Of a DNA stretch of 64,000 nucleotides, positions 1 to 6,908 are shown piece by piece. Source of the DNA: Actinomadura citrea (GTDB lineage: Bacteria > Actinomycetota > Actinomycetes > Streptosporangiales > Streptosporangiaceae); NCBI RefSeq assembly GCF_013409045.1, contig NZ_JACCBT010000001.1:4774001-4838000 (forward strand). The letters run 5' to 3'. Within the stretch, counting starts at the first letter, position 1. Each line of letters begins with the position of its first letter. Made by a program: the position numbers and the translations under genes. The notes beneath the pieces were generated by a model that was not told where the DNA came from, ran no database searches, and saw nothing but the letters and a program-made list of their open reading frames with translations.

Positions 1-60
1 TCCCGATCCGCCTACCGCGTCCTGCGCGTCGCACCCCGCACGGAAGGCCACACCCGATGA
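1..60 (+). CDS. C-terminal end of an unidentified protein (5' truncated by window)
   Basis: Reading from base 1, 19 codons run without a stop to a TGA at 58-60, ending in the peptide YRVLRVAPRTEGHTR. The stop overlaps the start of the next gene in an ATGA arrangement, which is typical of translationally coupled operons in this window. The peptide is too short to assign a family. That it belongs to a real gene is inferred from the coupling and the open frame. Confidence 0.45.
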   Translation, partial: SRSAYRVLRVAPRTEGHTR

Positions 61-608
61 GCACCCCCGACCCCGCGCAGGGACGCCGCCAGCTGCGCCC
101 CACCGACGTCAAGCGCCTCAACCGCGACTGGCGCCGCCGCACCGGCGCCCGCCTCGACCTGCTCGTCGAATCGGTCACCCAGCCGTTCAACATGGGCTCG
201 ATCATCCGCAGCGCCGCCGTGTTCGGCGTCGAGCACCTCTGGCTCGCCGGCAACGCCACGCCCCCCACCCACCGCAACGTGGCCAAGACCGCCCTCGGCA
301 CCGACCGCCTCGTCTCCTGGGAGCACGCCGGCACCGCCGCCGAGGCCGCCGCCGCCGTCCGCAAGGAGGGCCTGCGCCTGGTCGCGGTGGAGCTGACCGC
401 CGACGCCGTGCCCCTGCACGAGGCACCCCTCGACGGGGACGTCTGCCTCGCCATCGGCAGCGAGGACCACGGCTGCTCCCCCGCCCTCCTGACCGCCGCC
501 GACGCCGTCACCTACATCCCCCAGATCGGACGCGTCGGCTCCCTCAACGTCGCCGTCGCCACCGCCATCGCCCTCGCCGAAGCCCGCCGCCGCGAGTGGA
601 GCACATGA
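57..608 (+). CDS. SPOUT (TrmH/SpoU) family RNA 2'-O-methyltransferase
   Basis: A 183-residue protein with the three SpoU motifs in order: N45-MGSIIR51 (motif 1), a G-S-E136 segment near 131-141 (motif 2), and S162-L-N164 followed by an Ala-rich helix (motif 3, the knotted SAM-binding region). The family methylates a ribose 2'-OH in tRNA or rRNA using S-adenosylmethionine. There is no N-terminal substrate-binding extension, so it is one of the short, catalytic-domain-only members. The target base cannot be told from sequence; tRNA position 18 is only one possibility. The ATG overlaps the upstream stop (ATGA), and a GGAAGG stretch lies about 10 bases before it. Confidence 0.85.
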   Translation: MSTPDPAQGRRQLRPTDVKRLNRDWRRRTGARLDLLVESVTQPFNMGSIIRSAAVFGVEHLWLAGNATPPTHRNVAKTALGTDRLVSWEHAGTAAEAAAAVRKEGLRLVAVELTADAVPLHEAPLDGDVCLAIGSEDHGCSPALLTAADAVTYIPQIGRVGSLNVAVATAIALAEARRREWST

Positions 609-856
609 CCCGAGCACGTTCGGAGCACACGCCGCACCGCCCCTGATGCATCGCCGAAGCGTCCCGTCATCATGAACGAGCGATTGATTCGCCGGCGAAC
701 GGCCACGTCGGGCGGGCGGCGGCGCTGTTCCACTCGTCGGCCGATCGTGCGGCGGCCCGCGCGGGACCAGGCACGGATGGCGCACCTGCCCGCGAAGCGG
801 CGACGGCGCGGTCCGCGGTGGCCGCGAGGTAGCGCACGGGGCAACCGGCCGGGGAT

Positions 857-886
857 TTCGCACCGGGCGAGCGTGCCCGTTACGAT
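857..886 (+). promoter_or_regulatory. Predicted promoter upstream of MFS gene (TTCGCA-N18-TACGAT)
   Basis: TTCGCA (857-862) and TACGAT (881-886) are separated by 18 bases. Transcription would begin about base 893, exactly on the A of an ATG. This is a weak -35 with a good -10. The call rests on spacing only. Confidence 0.4.
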
Positions 887-892
887 CAGGCC

Positions 893-916
893 ATGCAGTT
901 CCTCCTCTACGGGTAG
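893..916 (+). CDS. Putative 7-codon leader peptide (MQFLLYG) before the MFS gene
   Basis: ATG at 893 opens a frame of seven codons (Met-Gln-Phe-Leu-Leu-Tyr-Gly) ending at TAG 914-916. It starts where transcription from the predicted 881-886 promoter should begin, so it would be read from a leaderless mRNA. Seven bases after its stop lies a 9-bp hairpin (924-946). The layout of tiny ORF, hairpin and transporter gene resembles ribosome-dependent attenuators of drug-efflux genes, but nothing here proves translation. Bases 898-904 are also complementary to 973-979, which contain the probable ribosome-binding site of the downstream gene. Confidence 0.35.
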   Translation: MQFLLYG

Positions 917-923
917 ACGCCCC

Positions 924-946
924 ACCGCCGCCGGTCCGGTGGCGGT
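924..946 (+). promoter_or_regulatory. Leader hairpin (possible attenuator)
   Basis: A924-C932 pairs with G938-T946 (nine pairs, one G-U) around a GGTCC loop. It sits between the putative leader peptide and the MFS start codon and has no U-tract. The rest of 609-985 shows no other gene. Confidence 0.35.
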
Positions 947-985
947 CTCCGGCGTCCCTGCAACCCCCTTCCGAGGAACCGCTCA

Positions 986-2821
986 GTGTCATCCTCCTAC
1001 GCAGCCGTGCTGCGCACGCCCCACGCCTCCCGCACCTTCGCCTTCGCGTTCCTGGGACGCCTTTCCTACGGGACCGTCTTCCTGTCCCTGACGCTGGCGC
1101 TCACGGCGTCCACGGGCTCCTACGCCCGCGCGGGCGGGCTGCTGGCCCTGCTCGGCCTCACCATCTCCGTCATGTCACCGGTCCGCGCGGCGCTCATCGA
1201 CCGGCACGGGCCGCGCCGCGCCCTGGTCCCCATGGCCGCCGCCTATGCCCTCGTCCTCGCCGCCTTCGCCGTGCTGACCTCACGGCCGGGAGCGCCCGTC
1301 CCACTGCTCACCGTCCTGGCCGTCGCCGCCGGAGTCACCGCGCCCCCGGTCGGCGTGGTCATGCGGACGCTGTGGAGCGCCCTCCTGCCGGACGGCCCGC
1401 TCCTGAGGCGCGCCTACAGCCTCGACACCGTGTCGGAGGAGCTGGTCTTCGTCACCGGCCCGCTCCTGGCGGGACTGCTCGCCGCCGTCGCCGCGCCGTC
1501 CCTCGGGGTCGCCCTCGGGGCCGTCCTCATCGCCGCCGGAACCGCCGGGATGGCGGCCTCCCCCGCGGCGGCTCCGCGGCCGGAGCCGCACCCCCGCACG
1601 ACCCGCGTGCGGTCGTTCCCGCTCGCACCGGCCATCGCGGCAGCGGCCACCGGTGCCGTCCTCGGGTCGACCGGCCTGCTGGCCGTCGCGTTCACCCAGC
1701 GGCACCACCAGCCCGCCGCCGTCGCCTGGGTGGAGGCCGCGCTCGCCGTCGGCAGTACCCTCGGCGGCCTCGCCTACGGCGCGCTGAGCCGCTCGGCACC
1801 CGGCCGGGCCCGGCTCGCCGTGCTCGCCTGCCCGCTCGGACTCGGCCTCGCCGCCGCGGGACTCGCCCCGTCCGTCGCGATCCTGGCCGCGGCGGTGTGC
1901 GCCGCCGGGCTGTTCGTCGGCCCGACGCTGACCACCGCCTACCTCCTCGCCGACGCCGACGCGCCGCCCGGCGCCCGGACCCGCGCCGTGGCCTGGGTCA
2001 ACACCGCGCTGAACCTCGGCGCGTCCGGCGGCACCGCCGCCACGGGCGCGGCCCTGGACGCGCTGCCGCTCCCGGCGTGCTACGCCGTCGCCGCGGCCCC
2101 GGCCGTCCTGGTCCCGCTCGCCCTGCTCGTCTTGCCGGAACGGCAACGCAGTTCGCCTCCAGGCGGGGTCACCGCGCACGATCGAAGCATGGACGACACC
2201 ACCGATCCCCAGCAGTACTGGGACTCTCGCTACTCCGAACACCACGCCATGTGGAGCGGCGAACCCAACGCCGTCCTCGTGCAGGAGGCCGCCGAACTCG
2301 AGCCCGGCACCGCCCTGGACCTCGGATGCGGCGAGGGCGCCGACGCCGTCTGGCTCGCGCGCCGCGGCTGGCGCGTCACCGCCGTCGACATCTCCGGCGT
2401 CGCGCTCGAGCGCGCCGCCGGACACGCCGCTCAGGCCGGCGTCGCCGACCGCGTCGACTGGCAGCGCCGCGACCTGGCCGCCTCGTTCCCCGAGGGCTCC
2501 TACGACCTGGTCTCGGCGCAGTTCCTGCACTCCCCCGCCGACATGCCCCGCGAGGAGGTCCTGCGGGCCGCCGCCGGAGCCGTCGCGCCCGGCGGGGTCC
2601 TGCTCGTCGTCGGGCACGCCGGGCCCCCGCCCTGGGACCCCGACGCCCACCCGGGCGTGCACCTGCCCACGCCCGACGAGGTCCTGGCGTCCCTCGCCCT
2701 GCCGGACGGCGACTGGGAGGTCCTGCGCAGCGACGAGCACGAACGCGTCCAGAATGCGCCCGACGGGCGCACGATGACCCGCACCGACAACGCCCTCACG
2801 CTGCGCCGCCTGGCGCGGTGA
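986..2821 (+). CDS. MFS transporter joined in frame to a class I SAM methyltransferase
   Basis: A 611-residue open frame with two parts. Residues about 1-385 are a hydrophobic, multi-helix MFS-type efflux protein. Residues about 402-611 are a soluble SAM methyltransferase with motif I LDLGCGEGAD followed by the acidic end of strand 2 (VTAVDIS) and a VAPGGVLLVV strand. No stop separates them. Met402 (ATG 2189) begins exactly at the methyltransferase, so a separately initiated protein is possible. The GTG at 986 follows a GAGGAA site. Substrates of both halves are unknown; a resistance or self-protection role is only a guess. A promoter, 7-codon ORF and hairpin precede it. Confidence 0.7.
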   Translation: MSSSYAAVLRTPHASRTFAFAFLGRLSYGTVFLSLTLALTASTGSYARAGGLLALLGLTISVMSPVRAALIDRHGPRRALVPMAAAYALVLAAFAVLTSRPGAPVPLLTVLAVAAGVTAPPVGVVMRTLWSALLPDGPLLRRAYSLDTVSEELVFVTGPLLAGLLAAVAAPSLGVALGAVLIAAGTAGMAASPAAAPRPEPHPRTTRVRSFPLAPAIAAAATGAVLGSTGLLAVAFTQRHHQPAAVAWVEAALAVGSTLGGLAYGALSRSAPGRARLAVLACPLGLGLAAAGLAPSVAILAAAVCAAGLFVGPTLTTAYLLADADAPPGARTRAVAWVNTALNLGASGGTAATGAALDALPLPACYAVAAAPAVLVPLALLVLPERQRSSPPGGVTAHDRSMDDTTDPQQYWDSRYSEHHAMWSGEPNAVLVQEAAELEPGTALDLGCGEGADAVWLARRGWRVTAVDISGVALERAAGHAAQAGVADRVDWQRRDLAASFPEGSYDLVSAQFLHSPADMPREEVLRAAAGAVAPGGVLLVVGHAGPPPWDPDAHPGVHLPTPDEVLASLALPDGDWEVLRSDEHERVQNAPDGRTMTRTDNALTLRRLAR

Positions 2822-2839
2822 CCCGCGCGGCCGCCGCCG

Positions 2840-3058
2840 TCACCGGGAGGACTGCTCCATCAGCGCGGTGAACTCCTCCAGGGAGATCTTGCCGTCCCGG
2901 TTGGCGTCGGCGGCCACGACCACCTCCACGACGCGGGTCTCGGTGACGTCCTGCCCGAGCCGGGTCATCAGGTTCTTCAGCTCCGCCGTCGAGATGTAGC
3001 CGTCACCGTCCACGTCCACCAGCTCGAAGGTCGCCCTGTAGTCGTTCACGTCCGCCAT
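2840..3058 (-). CDS. Small two-EF-hand calcium-binding protein
   Basis: A 72-residue acidic protein with two canonical EF-hand loops: DVDGDGYISTAE at about 15-26 and DANRDGKISLEE at about 51-62. Both carry the Asp/Gly/Glu positions expected for Ca2+ coordination. There is no signal peptide, so it should be cytosolic. Short actinobacterial calmodulin-like proteins of this size are thought to buffer or sense calcium; the partner is unknown. It reads towards the methyltransferase end and is divergent from the glycerophosphodiesterase. A GAGGGAG ribosome-binding site precedes the ATG. Confidence 0.85.
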   Translation of the reverse strand: MADVNDYRATFELVDVDGDGYISTAELKNLMTRLGQDVTETRVVEVVVAADANRDGKISLEEFTALMEQSSR

Positions 3059-3122
3059 GCTCGTGCTCCCTCGCTGATCGATTGCGGCGCCGACGTTAGC
3101 AGCGGCGCCCCGGCCCCCGCCC

Positions 3123-3136
3123 TTTACGCAGTAAGG
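3123..3136. promoter_or_regulatory. TTAC-N3-GTAA-type operator before glycerophosphodiesterase (copy 1)
   Basis: TTTACGCAGTAAGG is part of a pseudo-palindrome (CCTTTAC-GCA-GTAAGG) in the divergent region between the EF-hand gene and the phosphodiesterase. Related elements occur at 23767, 34933 and 47271. This spacing is common among TetR-family operators, but no TetR gene is in the window. Confidence 0.45.
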
Positions 3137-3159
3137 TCAAAACGGGCGGTGCGGTCGGC

Positions 3160-3165
3160 CATAAT
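3160..3165 (+). promoter_or_regulatory. -10 element CATAAT for a leaderless mRNA
   Basis: CATAAT ends seven bases before GTG 3173, the usual distance from -10 to transcription start. The mRNA would begin at the start codon. No convincing -35 was seen. Confidence 0.45.
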
Positions 3166-3172
3166 CGGACGG

Positions 3173-3988
3173 GTGCGGCGCTCGTACGAATTCCTCGACC
3201 ATCCCGGCCCGATCCCCTTCGCCCATCGCGGCGGCGCGGCCGGACGCCCGGAGAACTCGATGGCCGCGTTCCAGCGTGCCACCGACCTCGGCTACCGCTA
3301 TCTGGAGACCGACGCCCACGCCACCGCCGACGGCGTCGTGGTCGCCTTCCACGACCGCACCCTCGACCGGGTCACCGACCGCACCGGCGCCATCGCCCGG
3401 CTCCCCTACGCCGAGGTCGCCAAGGCCCGCATCGGCGGCACCGAGCCCATCCCCCGCCTGGAGGACGTCCTCGGCTCCTTCCCCGAGGCGCGCGTCAACA
3501 TCGATCTGAAGGACGCGCCCGTCATCGGCCCGCTCGCCGAGACGCTGCGCCGCACCGGCGCGTGGAACCGCGTGTGCATCACGTCGTTCTCCACCCGCCG
3601 GCTGGCGCAGATGCGCGCCCGGCTCCCCGGGTTCACCGACCGCGAGGTGTGCATGGCGCTCGGCCCGCGCGGCCTGATGGCGCTGCGCGCCAAGTCCATC
3701 GGGGGCCCCACCGCCAAGCTCGTCCGCCTCGCCGCCACCGGCGTCGCCTGCGCCCAGGTGCCCTACGGCCTCGGCCCCGTCCCCTTCGTCACCGAGGCGT
3801 TCATCGACCACGCCCACCGGCTCGGACTGCAGGTCCACGCCTGGACGGTCAACGACGCCGCCACCATGAAGCGCCTCCTGGACCTCGGCATCGACGGCAT
3901 CATGACCGACGAGCTGGTCACCCTCCGCGACGTGATGGACTCGCGCGGCCTGTGGCCGCGGGAGAACCCGCCCGCCGCCCCGTCCTGA
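3173..3988 (+). CDS. Glycerophosphodiester phosphodiesterase
   Basis: A 271-residue GDPD-family TIM barrel. It hydrolyses glycerophosphodiesters to glycerol-3-phosphate and an alcohol. Signature residues are visible: H18-R-G-G, E27-N-S, E45-T-D47 and H60-D61, the acid-base and metal-binding set of the family. The C-terminal GIDGIMTDE motif is also typical. There is no signal peptide, so it acts on cytosolic glycerophosphodiesters. The frame is open from GTG 3149, but GTG 3173 is preferred: it lies seven bases after CATAAT and no ribosome-binding site precedes either start. Confidence 0.85.
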   Translation: MRRSYEFLDHPGPIPFAHRGGAAGRPENSMAAFQRATDLGYRYLETDAHATADGVVVAFHDRTLDRVTDRTGAIARLPYAEVAKARIGGTEPIPRLEDVLGSFPEARVNIDLKDAPVIGPLAETLRRTGAWNRVCITSFSTRRLAQMRARLPGFTDREVCMALGPRGLMALRAKSIGGPTAKLVRLAATGVACAQVPYGLGPVPFVTEAFIDHAHRLGLQVHAWTVNDAATMKRLLDLGIDGIMTDELVTLRDVMDSRGLWPRENPPAAPS

Positions 3989-4024
3989 GGCCGGCCCTGC
4001 GAGGGACCGGCCGCGAACCGGGGA

Positions 4025-4324
4025 TCAGGGCCGGAAGCCGGGCGGGCGGTACTCCGCCGCGATGCGCATCGGGGGCTGAGGCTGCTGCTGGGGCCGTTCC
4101 CCGGGACGGGACGGCTGCCCGGGCGGGACGGTCCCGCCGACCTGCAGGTCGGCGCGCTGGGAGCGGACCGTCTCCAGGAGCTCCAGGTCCTCCGGGGAGA
4201 CCAGGGCGGCCATCACCCTGCCCCGCCGCGTGAGCTTGACCGGCTCGCCGGTGTAGGCGACCCGGTTCACCAGATCCGCGAACTGGGCGCGTGCTTCGGT
4301 TACCGGAACATCCACGTGATTCAT
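4025..4324 (-). CDS. Phd/YefM-family antitoxin-like DNA-binding protein (orphan)
   Basis: A 99-residue protein whose first 60 residues match the Phd/YefM fold: VPVTEARAQFADLVNRV, then GEPVKLTRRGRVMAALVSPED. The family binds operator DNA and neutralises RelE/Doc-type toxins through its C-terminus. Here the C-terminal 40 residues are a Pro/Gln/Arg-rich tail (GERPQQQPQPP) rather than a clear toxin-binding helix, and no toxin gene lies beside it. It is divergent from the clpP pair with about 100 bases between, so it may act as a local repressor. Start: ATG at 4324 after a GGGGAACGGGG stretch. Confidence 0.75.
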   Translation of the reverse strand: MNHVDVPVTEARAQFADLVNRVAYTGEPVKLTRRGRVMAALVSPEDLELLETVRSQRADLQVGGTVPPGQPSRPGERPQQQPQPPMRIAAEYRPPGFRP

Positions 4325-4381
4325 CGTATAGCGAAACACCCCGTTCCCCTCTGGCCCTTCCCCGGGCACTGGAATAGTGTC

Positions 4382-4396
4382 CGTACGTAGCGTACG
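4382..4396. promoter_or_regulatory. Inverted repeat CGTACG-TAG-CGTACG between antitoxin and clpP
   Basis: A perfect 15-base symmetric site sits midway between the divergent Phd-like gene and clpP, about 28 bases before the clpP start. Location and symmetry suggest an operator, with the Phd-like protein as the nearest candidate ligand. GGAAT at 4371-4375 recalls a SigR -35, but no GTT follows at the right spacing. Confidence 0.4.
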
Positions 4397-4423
4397 AACT
4401 GTACAGATGATCAAGGAGGGCAC

Positions 4424-5065
4424 GTGGACGGCGAACCGTGGCGACAGGACGGACGGCAGGCGGAGACGTTCATTGGCAGGTCGCGGGCCCGCGTGGCCGA
4501 GATGCCGCAACTGGCGGACGCGCAGCTGTTCGAGCGGCTGCTGGCGCAGCGGATCGTGTTCCTCGGCAGCGAGATCGACGACGGGGTCGCCAACCGGACC
4601 AACGCGCAGCTGCTGCTGCTCGCGGCGCAGGACGCCCGGCGCGACATCACGATCTACATCAACTCCCCCGGCGGCGTCGTGGACGCCGGGATGGCGATCT
4701 ACGACATGATGCAGTTCGTCCCGAACGACATATCCACGGTCGCGATGGGCATGGCGGCCTCCATGGGACAGACGCTGCTGTGCGCGGGGGCCCGGGGCAA
4801 GCGGTACGCCCTGCGGCACGCGCGCGTGATGATGCACCAGCCGCACGGCGGCATCGGCGGCACCGCGTCCGACATCAAGATCCAGGCGGAGCAGTCCCTG
4901 TACCTCAAGCGGACCCTGGCGGAGCGCACGGCGTTCCACACCGGGCAGCCGCTGGAGCGGATCGAGGCCGACGGCGACCGCGACGCGTGGTTCACAGCGG
5001 AGGAGGCCCGCGACTACGGTTTCGTCGACCACGTCATCGACAGCACCGACCGGGTGGGCACATGA
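4424..5065 (+). CDS. clpP: ATP-dependent Clp protease proteolytic subunit (first of pair)
   Basis: A 213-residue ClpP serine peptidase. The triad is S113 (GMAASMG), H138 (MMHQPHGG) and D187 (DRDAWF), with the INSPGG strand at 80-84. ClpP forms tetradecameric chambers fed by ClpX or ClpC1. Actinobacteria often need two different ClpP proteins in one chamber, and this gene is coupled to a second clpP by an ATGA overlap. No clpX follows, unlike the usual clpP1-clpP2-clpX order, so this may be the accessory (clpP3/P4-like) pair. The start is GTG 4424 with AAGGAGGG upstream. An ATG-type start was not available. Confidence 0.9.
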   Translation: MDGEPWRQDGRQAETFIGRSRARVAEMPQLADAQLFERLLAQRIVFLGSEIDDGVANRTNAQLLLLAAQDARRDITIYINSPGGVVDAGMAIYDMMQFVPNDISTVAMGMAASMGQTLLCAGARGKRYALRHARVMMHQPHGGIGGTASDIKIQAEQSLYLKRTLAERTAFHTGQPLERIEADGDRDAWFTAEEARDYGFVDHVIDSTDRVGT

Positions 5066-5667
5066 CACGCGCGGAACGGCGCTCCCTCGTCCCGCAGTTC
5101 GAGGAGCGCACCGGCCAGGGCCGCAAGGAGACCGACCCCTACAGCAAGCTGTTCGAGGAGCGCATCGTGTTCCTCGGCGCGCCGGTGGACGACATCAGCG
5201 CGGGCGACGTCACGGCGCAGATGCTGGCGCTGGAGGGCATGGACGCCGACCGGCCCATCGCCCTCTACATCAACTCGCCGGGCGGGTCGATCACCGCGAT
5301 GCTGGCGATCTGCGACACGATGCGCTACGTGCGGCCCGAGATCGAGACCACCTGCGTCGGGCAGGCCGGGTCGGCCGCGGCGATCCTGCTGGCGGCCGGT
5401 TCGCCCGGGCGCAGGCAGGCGCTGCCGCGCGCCCGGATCCTGCTGCACGAGCCGGCGATCGAGGTGGCCCGCGGCCACGCCACCGACCTGGCGATCCAGG
5501 CGCAGGAAGTGCTGCGGCTGCGCGAGCAGACCGAGGCGATCCTCGCCGAGGCGACCGGGCGCGACCCCGCGACCGTCCGCCATGACCTGGACCGCGACCG
5601 CTTCTTCACCGCCGCCGAGGCCAAGGAGTACGGGCTGATCGACGAGGTGCTCACGTCCCGTCACTAG
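5062..5667 (+). CDS. clpP: ATP-dependent Clp protease proteolytic subunit (second of pair)
   Basis: A 201-residue ClpP paralogue with triad S104 (VGQAGSAAA), H129 (ILLHEP) and D179 (DRDRFF) and the INSPGGS strand at 70-76. It is clearly diverged from its partner: the region after His lacks the QPHGG sequence and reads EPAIEV, as in many second ClpP subunits of actinobacteria. It overlaps the first clpP by four bases, so equal synthesis of two subunits is likely. A short GC-rich hairpin follows the stop. Confidence 0.9.
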   Translation: MTRAERRSLVPQFEERTGQGRKETDPYSKLFEERIVFLGAPVDDISAGDVTAQMLALEGMDADRPIALYINSPGGSITAMLAICDTMRYVRPEIETTCVGQAGSAAAILLAAGSPGRRQALPRARILLHEPAIEVARGHATDLAIQAQEVLRLREQTEAILAEATGRDPATVRHDLDRDRFFTAAEAKEYGLIDEVLTSRH

Positions 5668-5684
5668 GGCGCCAGCCGCGTGTT

Positions 5685-5701
5685 CCCCGCCGGCGGCGGG
5701 G
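5685..5701 (+). terminator. Short hairpin after clpP pair
   Basis: CCCCGCC-GGC-GGCGGGG forms a 7-bp stem 18 bases after the stop. It has no T-run, so it may be an intrinsic-like terminator or only an mRNA-stabilising stem. Confidence 0.35.
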
Positions 5702-5740
5702 GACGGCCTCAAACAGCAGGGTTGGATCACCCCGGGTGGG

Positions 5741-5766
5741 GGAATCTTGTCACGGTGTTCAGCGTT
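5741..5766 (+). promoter_or_regulatory. SigR-type promoter (GGAAT-N18-GTT) of rbpA
   Basis: GGAAT (5741-5745) and GTT (5764-5766) are separated by exactly 18 bases, the consensus of the thiol-stress sigma factor SigR/SigH in actinobacteria. rbpA is an established SigR target in Streptomyces. The site lies about 40 bases before the rbpA start. Confidence 0.7.
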
Positions 5767-5807
5767 GGTCAGGGCAAGACCGCAAGCCGTCTGGGAGGCA
5801 CGTGACG

Positions 5808-6152
5808 ATGGCCGAGCGCGCACTTCGCGGCACCCGACTCGGAGCGACGAGCTACGAGAACGATCGCAACACCGATCTGGCCCCTCGCCAAGAGGTGGAC
5901 TACACCTGCACCAAGGGCCACCGGTTCACCGTGACGCTCGCAGCCGAGGCCGAGGTGCCGATCACCTGGGAATGCCGCAACTGCGGCGCCACGGCGCTGC
6001 GGGTCGACGGTGAGCTGCCCCAAACCAAGAAGGGAAAGCCGCCGCGGACCCACTGGGACATGCTCATGGAGCGCAGGACCCTGGAGGACCTGGAGGAGGT
6101 CCTGGCCGAACGCCTGGAGATCTTGCGAGCGGGGCGCAAGAAGTCCGCGTGA
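5808..6152 (+). CDS. rbpA: RNA polymerase-binding protein RbpA
   Basis: A 114-residue protein matching RbpA throughout. It has the N-terminal MAERALRGTRLGA tail, a zinc-ribbon-like core with C34, H38, C56 and C59, the KKGKPPRTHWDML basic linker, and a C-terminal LEEVLAERLEILR helix that binds sigma region 2. RbpA stabilises open complexes formed by the principal sigma factor and affects rifampicin response. ATG 5808 is chosen because GGGAGG lies nine bases upstream; GTG 5802 would be too close. An upstream in-frame extension exists but precedes the promoter start. A strong hairpin follows. Confidence 0.95.
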   Translation: MAERALRGTRLGATSYENDRNTDLAPRQEVDYTCTKGHRFTVTLAAEAEVPITWECRNCGATALRVDGELPQTKKGKPPRTHWDMLMERRTLEDLEEVLAERLEILRAGRKKSA

Positions 6153-6173
6153 GCGGCTGACAGTGCTCGAGTC

Positions 6174-6206
6174 GAAGGCCCGTACCCAGCGGGGGTGCGG
6201 GCCTTC
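6174..6206 (+). terminator. rbpA terminator hairpin
   Basis: GAAGGCCCGTACCC (6174-6187) pairs with GGGTGCGGGCCTTC (6193-6206): 14 pairs including one G-U, with a five-base loop. It separates rbpA from the convergent response-regulator gene. Confidence 0.65.
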
Positions 6207-6242
6207 GTCATGCCCGCGGGCCGCCGGGGCTCGGGCCGCCCC

Positions 6243-6908
6243 TCACCGGCCCGAGCGGGGCAGCACCAGGCCGCTCTCGTAGGCGGCGACGACCGCCTGG
6301 ACGCGGTCGCGCAGCCCGAGCTTGCGCAGGATCCGGCTGACGTGGGTCTTGACCGTCTCCTCCCCGACGACCAGCCGGCCGGCGATCTCGGCGTTGGACA
6401 GGCCCGCGGCGACCAGGCGCAGCACGTCGGTCTCGCGCGGGGTCAGCGCGTCCAGGGCCGGTCCCGGCGACGGCGGGCGCGGCCGCAGCCGCGCGAACTC
6501 CCCGATGAGGCGGCGGGTGACGGCCGGAGCGATCAGCGCCTCCCCGGCGGCGACGACCCGGACGGCGTCGAACAGCCGCTCGGCCGTGACGTCCTTGAGC
6601 AGGAACCCGCTGGCGCCCGCGACCAGGGCGTCGTAGACGTGCTCGTCCAGGTCGAACGTGGTCAGCATCAGGACCCGCGGCGGGTCGGGCTCGGCGGTGA
6701 CGCGGCGGGTGGCCTCGATGCCGTCCATGACCGGCATCCGCACGTCCATCAGCACGACGTCGGGACGGTGGTCGCGGCACACCCGGACCGCGGCGGCGCC
6801 GTCGGCCGCCGTCGCCACGACCTCCAGGTCCGGCTGGGTGCCCAGCAGGGCCCCGAACCCGGCACGGACCACCTCCTGGTCGTCGGCCACCGCGACGCGG
6901 ACGCTCAC
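6243..6908 (-). CDS. LuxR/NarL-family response regulator
   Basis: A 221-residue response regulator. The receiver domain has D9-D10, phosphoacceptor D55 (VVLMDVRMP), the LMLTTF switch region and Lys in FLLKD. The C-terminal LuxR helix-turn-helix starts near LTPRETDVLRLVAAGLSN and includes GEETVKTHVSRIL. It overlaps the upstream kinase gene by GTGA, so the two are co-translated. Its likely targets are its own operon and the divergent ABC exporter, whose shared intergenic region holds a perfect inverted repeat. GTG 6908 is the only start consistent with the overlap. Confidence 0.9.
   Translation of the reverse strand: MSVRVAVADDQEVVRAGFGALLGTQPDLEVVATAADGAAAVRVCRDHRPDVVLMDVRMPVMDGIEATRRVTAEPDPPRVLMLTTFDLDEHVYDALVAGASGFLLKDVTAERLFDAVRVVAAGEALIAPAVTRRLIGEFARLRPRPPSPGPALDALTPRETDVLRLVAAGLSNAEIAGRLVVGEETVKTHVSRILRKLGLRDRVQAVVAAYESGLVLPRSGR

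Noticed and set aside
2189..2821. Methyltransferase annotated as a separate gene from ATG 2189
   Set aside because: There is no stop between it and the transporter and no ribosome-binding site, so it is kept as part of one open frame, with the alternative noted.
4371..4396. SigR-type promoter for clpP (GGAAT at 4371)
   Set aside because: The base triplets 16-19 positions downstream do not give GTT, so the match fails on the -10.
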